Positions 32,086 through 33,802 of a stretch of DNA of 33,802 bases are shown piece after piece. Source of the DNA: Opitutia bacterium (GTDB lineage: Bacteria > Verrucomicrobiota > Verrucomicrobiia > Opitutales > Opitutaceae); assembly GCA_003153035.1 (NCBI GenBank), contig PMBT01000047.1, positions 6,858-40,659 on the forward strand, written 5' to 3'. The notes beneath the pieces were generated by a model that had not been told where the DNA came from, ran no database searches, and saw nothing but the letters and a program-made list of their open reading frames with translations. Each line of letters begins with the position of its first letter. Positions within the stretch are counted from its first letter, which is position 1. A program made the position numbers and the translations under genes.

Positions 32086-32807
32086 CTCACCAGCGCCAGC
32101 AAATCTCCCAACTCCACCCGTTTCTCGTAGAGTGCCTTGCCGATGATGACGCCGTCCAGGTTTGGACGGCGTTTTTTCATTTCTGCCAGCGCCATCACGT
32201 CCTCGCGACGACTGACTCCGCCGGAGGCGATCACGCGGCAGGTGACTGCCGCAAGCATCGTCTCCTGCGCGGCTAGATTCGGCCCGGTCAGCATGCCGTC
32301 AGTGCTGATGTCGGTGTGAATGAGCGTGGCCACTCCGAGCGCGTCCATGCGCCCGGCCAGCGCCACGGCTCCGGTGCCGGCGGTGTCCACCCACCCCTTG
32401 ACAGCCACCTGACCGTTCCGGGCATCGATCCCCACCGCGATTCTCTCGCCGAACGCCTGCACCAGCCCGGCCACAAACGCCTCGCTCTCGGCGGCGCGTG
32501 TGCCGATGACCACCCGGCTGACCCCCAGCCCGAGCGCCCGTTCGACCGCGTCCCGCGTGCGGAGCCCGCCGCCCAGCTGCACCTTTAGGCCAAGGGTGAC
32601 GACCGCCCGCACTGCCGGAAGGTTGCGCGATTCTCCGGCAAAGGCCCCGTCGAGATCCACCACATGCACCCAGGCGCTGCCCGCGGCCTGGAACTGTGCC
32701 GCCACGGCGGCCGGCACCTCGGCATAGATGGTTTCCTGATCGGCGCGGCCCTGGGTAAGTCGCACACAACGTCCGCCCCGGATGTCAATCGCCGGATAGA
32801 TGGTCAT
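32082..32807 (-). CDS. hisA: 1-(5-phosphoribosyl)-5-[(5-phosphoribosylamino)methylideneamino]imidazole-4-carboxamide isomerase HisA
   Basis: The Amadori isomerase of histidine biosynthesis (ProFAR to PRFAR). The 241-residue (beta/alpha)8 barrel opens IYPAIDIRGGRCVRL with catalytic Asp8. VHVVDLDGAF (47-56), VQLGGGLR (76-83), GIDARNG (126-132, D128) and HTDISTDGM (164-172, D170) are all typical. The start is the ATG at 32807; a longer frame to 32960 adds an N-terminus not found in the family. Other his genes are not in the window. Convergent with the flavoprotein, with TTAG shared by both stop codons (32082-32085). Confidence 0.96.
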   Translation of the reverse strand: MTIYPAIDIRGGRCVRLTQGRADQETIYAEVPAAVAAQFQAAGSAWVHVVDLDGAFAGESRNLPAVRAVVTLGLKVQLGGGLRTRDAVERALGLGVSRVVIGTRAAESEAFVAGLVQAFGERIAVGIDARNGQVAVKGWVDTAGTGAVALAGRMDALGVATLIHTDISTDGMLTGPNLAAQETMLAAVTCRVIASGGVSRREDVMALAEMKKRRPNLDGVIIGKALYEKRVELGDLLALVS

Positions 32808-32931
32808 ATGGGCCCGATTGATATCCGGCAAAGGCACGACGCCGCCAAGGGAAATCCGCACGCCAGGCCGCGCCGGCTGGCTCCCAAGCAGTGTGGACGC
32901 CACCCGCCCGCTGATTGGCCGCAAATGCGGC

Positions 32932-32961
32932 TTGGATTTTCCCGCCGCCTCCCCATACATT
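32932..32961 (+). promoter_or_regulatory. Possible promoter for the NfnA/SudB-like gene
   Basis: TTGGAT (32932-32937) and TACATT (32956-32961) are 18 bases apart and resemble sigma-70 boxes, each with mismatches. The implied start near 32968 leaves a leader of about 25 bases before the ATG at 32993. It lies in the 185-base divergent region between hisA and the next gene. Weak evidence. Confidence 0.25.
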
Positions 32962-32992
32962 CCACGCCCCTGAAAACGGCCACTTCCTAGAT

Positions 32993-33802
32993 ATGCATTC
33001 CATCGTTGCCCGAACGCAGTTGAGTCCGAACGTCACCCGGCTGGACGTCGCTGCGCCGCGCATCGCCGATATCCGCCAGCCCGGCCAGTTTGTCATCGTG
33101 CGCCGCGCACCCGGAGCTGAGCGCATCCCGCTGACGGTGGCCGATACCAACCCCGCTGCCGGGACGATTACGCTCGTAATCCAGGCGGTGGGCAAGAGCA
33201 CACGGGAGCTGGTGGCTTTGCAGCCCGGTGACACCATCCAGGACATTTCCGGGCCGCTTGGCGTGCCAACCGAGTTGCTCGAGACCGGCCGCGCGCTGTG
33301 CGTCGGCGGTGGCGTCGGCACGGCCGTCGTCCACCCGATCGCGCAGGGTCTCCAGCGCCACGGTGCAAGGGTCATCAGCGTCATTGGCGGGCGGTCGCGG
33401 GAGTGGGTTATTTTTGAGGAGGAGTTGCGCCGGCTCGGTGAAGTGCTCGTTTGCACTGACGATGGCAGCTACGGGCGCAAGGGCTTCGTGACCGAGGTGG
33501 CCAGGGACGTGCTGACGGCGGGTGGCATCGACATCGTTTATGCGGTCGGTCCCGTGCCGATGATGCGGGCGGTCGCCGATCTCACCCGCCCGTTCAACGT
33601 GCGCACCATCGTTTCACTGAACCCGGTGATGGTGGATGGCACCGGCATGTGCGGCGGCTGCCGCGTCAGTGTTGGGGGCGAAACTAAATTCGCTTGCGTG
33701 GACGGTCCGGAGTTCGATGGCCACCAGGTCGACTTCGATCTGCTTGGGGATCGCCTCGGGATGTACCGCACTTACGAAGAGCAGTCCCTGGCACCACCCG
33801 AC
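32993..33802 (+). CDS. NfnA/SudB-like flavin/[2Fe-2S] oxidoreductase subunit (partial)
   Basis: The first 270 residues of a sulfide/dihydroorotate-dehydrogenase-like FAD/NAD-binding subunit; the frame runs off the window end. RIPLT (44-48) is the FAD-binding element, and LCVGGGVGTAVV (102-113) is the NAD loop. MVDGTGMCGGCRVSVGGE (213-230) with FACVDGPEFDGH gives D215, C220, C223 and C235. That spacing is the one-Asp, three-Cys [2Fe-2S] ligand set of NfnA-type proteins (NADH-dependent ferredoxin:NADP oxidoreductase, SudB). PyrK is a related alternative but usually has four Cys. The missing C-terminus should be short, and the larger NfnB/SudA-type subunit would be expected directly downstream, outside the window. 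The ATG follows CCTAGAT; no clear ribosome-binding site. Confidence 0.9.
   Translation, partial: MHSIVARTQLSPNVTRLDVAAPRIADIRQPGQFVIVRRAPGAERIPLTVADTNPAAGTITLVIQAVGKSTRELVALQPGDTIQDISGPLGVPTELLETGRALCVGGGVGTAVVHPIAQGLQRHGARVISVIGGRSREWVIFEEELRRLGEVLVCTDDGSYGRKGFVTEVARDVLTAGGIDIVYAVGPVPMMRAVADLTRPFNVRTIVSLNPVMVDGTGMCGGCRVSVGGETKFACVDGPEFDGHQVDFDLLGDRLGMYRTYEEQSLAPPD

Overview
The window is high-GC bacterial DNA (roughly two thirds G+C by eye) and is dominated by one 27-kb cell-surface glycan locus. Gene content, the high GC and the style of the intergenic repeats suggest a Verrucomicrobiota member, possibly of the Opitutaceae. That placement is an impression without a marker gene and should be held loosely.

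Layout. (a) 1-2350, minus strand: 9-bp-periodic repeat arrays, then recR, ybaB and an SDR-type sugar-epimerase-like gene. A two-armed heptamer array separates ybaB from recR. (b) 2401-3023: a second heptamer array leading into a DJ-1/PfpI gene on the plus strand. (c) 3312-30599, all plus strand: an AsnB-type amidotransferase; a Wzm/Wzt ABC exporter with two adjacent methyltransferases; fifteen glycosyltransferase genes (GT2, GT4, GT9 and one other GT-A type); a Wzy-like polymerase; a WcaF-like acetyltransferase; an O-antigen ligase/polymerase-type membrane protein; and an initiating polyprenyl-phosphate sugar transferase with its own promoter. Most junctions overlap by 1-14 bases or are separated by a few bases, so a long, translationally coupled operon is likely. 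(d) 30688-33802: a lipoyl-dehydrogenase-family flavoprotein convergent with hisA (their stop codons overlap), then a divergent NfnA/SudB-like flavin/[2Fe-2S] subunit that runs off the window end.

How the glycan genes could work together (inference). The sugar transferase at 29223 primes undecaprenyl phosphate, the glycosyltransferases build the oligosaccharide, and methyl, acetyl and perhaps amide groups decorate it. Export could use the ABC transporter, whose ATPase carries a Wzt-type C-terminal domain, or a Wzy-type route. A polymerase and a ligase-like protein are present, but no Wzx flippase is visible.

The most unusual element is a 0.45-kb cassette at 24040-24486. A lower-GC gene for a GxxExxY (PD-(D/E)XK-like) protein sits between oppositely oriented 8-bp-periodic arrays that contain a perfect 15-bp inverted repeat, dropped into a junction of the glycan operon. 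The window also holds inverted 7-bp and 9-bp periodic arrays, so three such repeat families occur within 25 kb. A second notable point is a probable 2-base frameshift in the 3' end of one of two tandem GT2 paralogs (near 12960-12970). No tRNA, rRNA, CRISPR array or conventional insertion sequence was seen.
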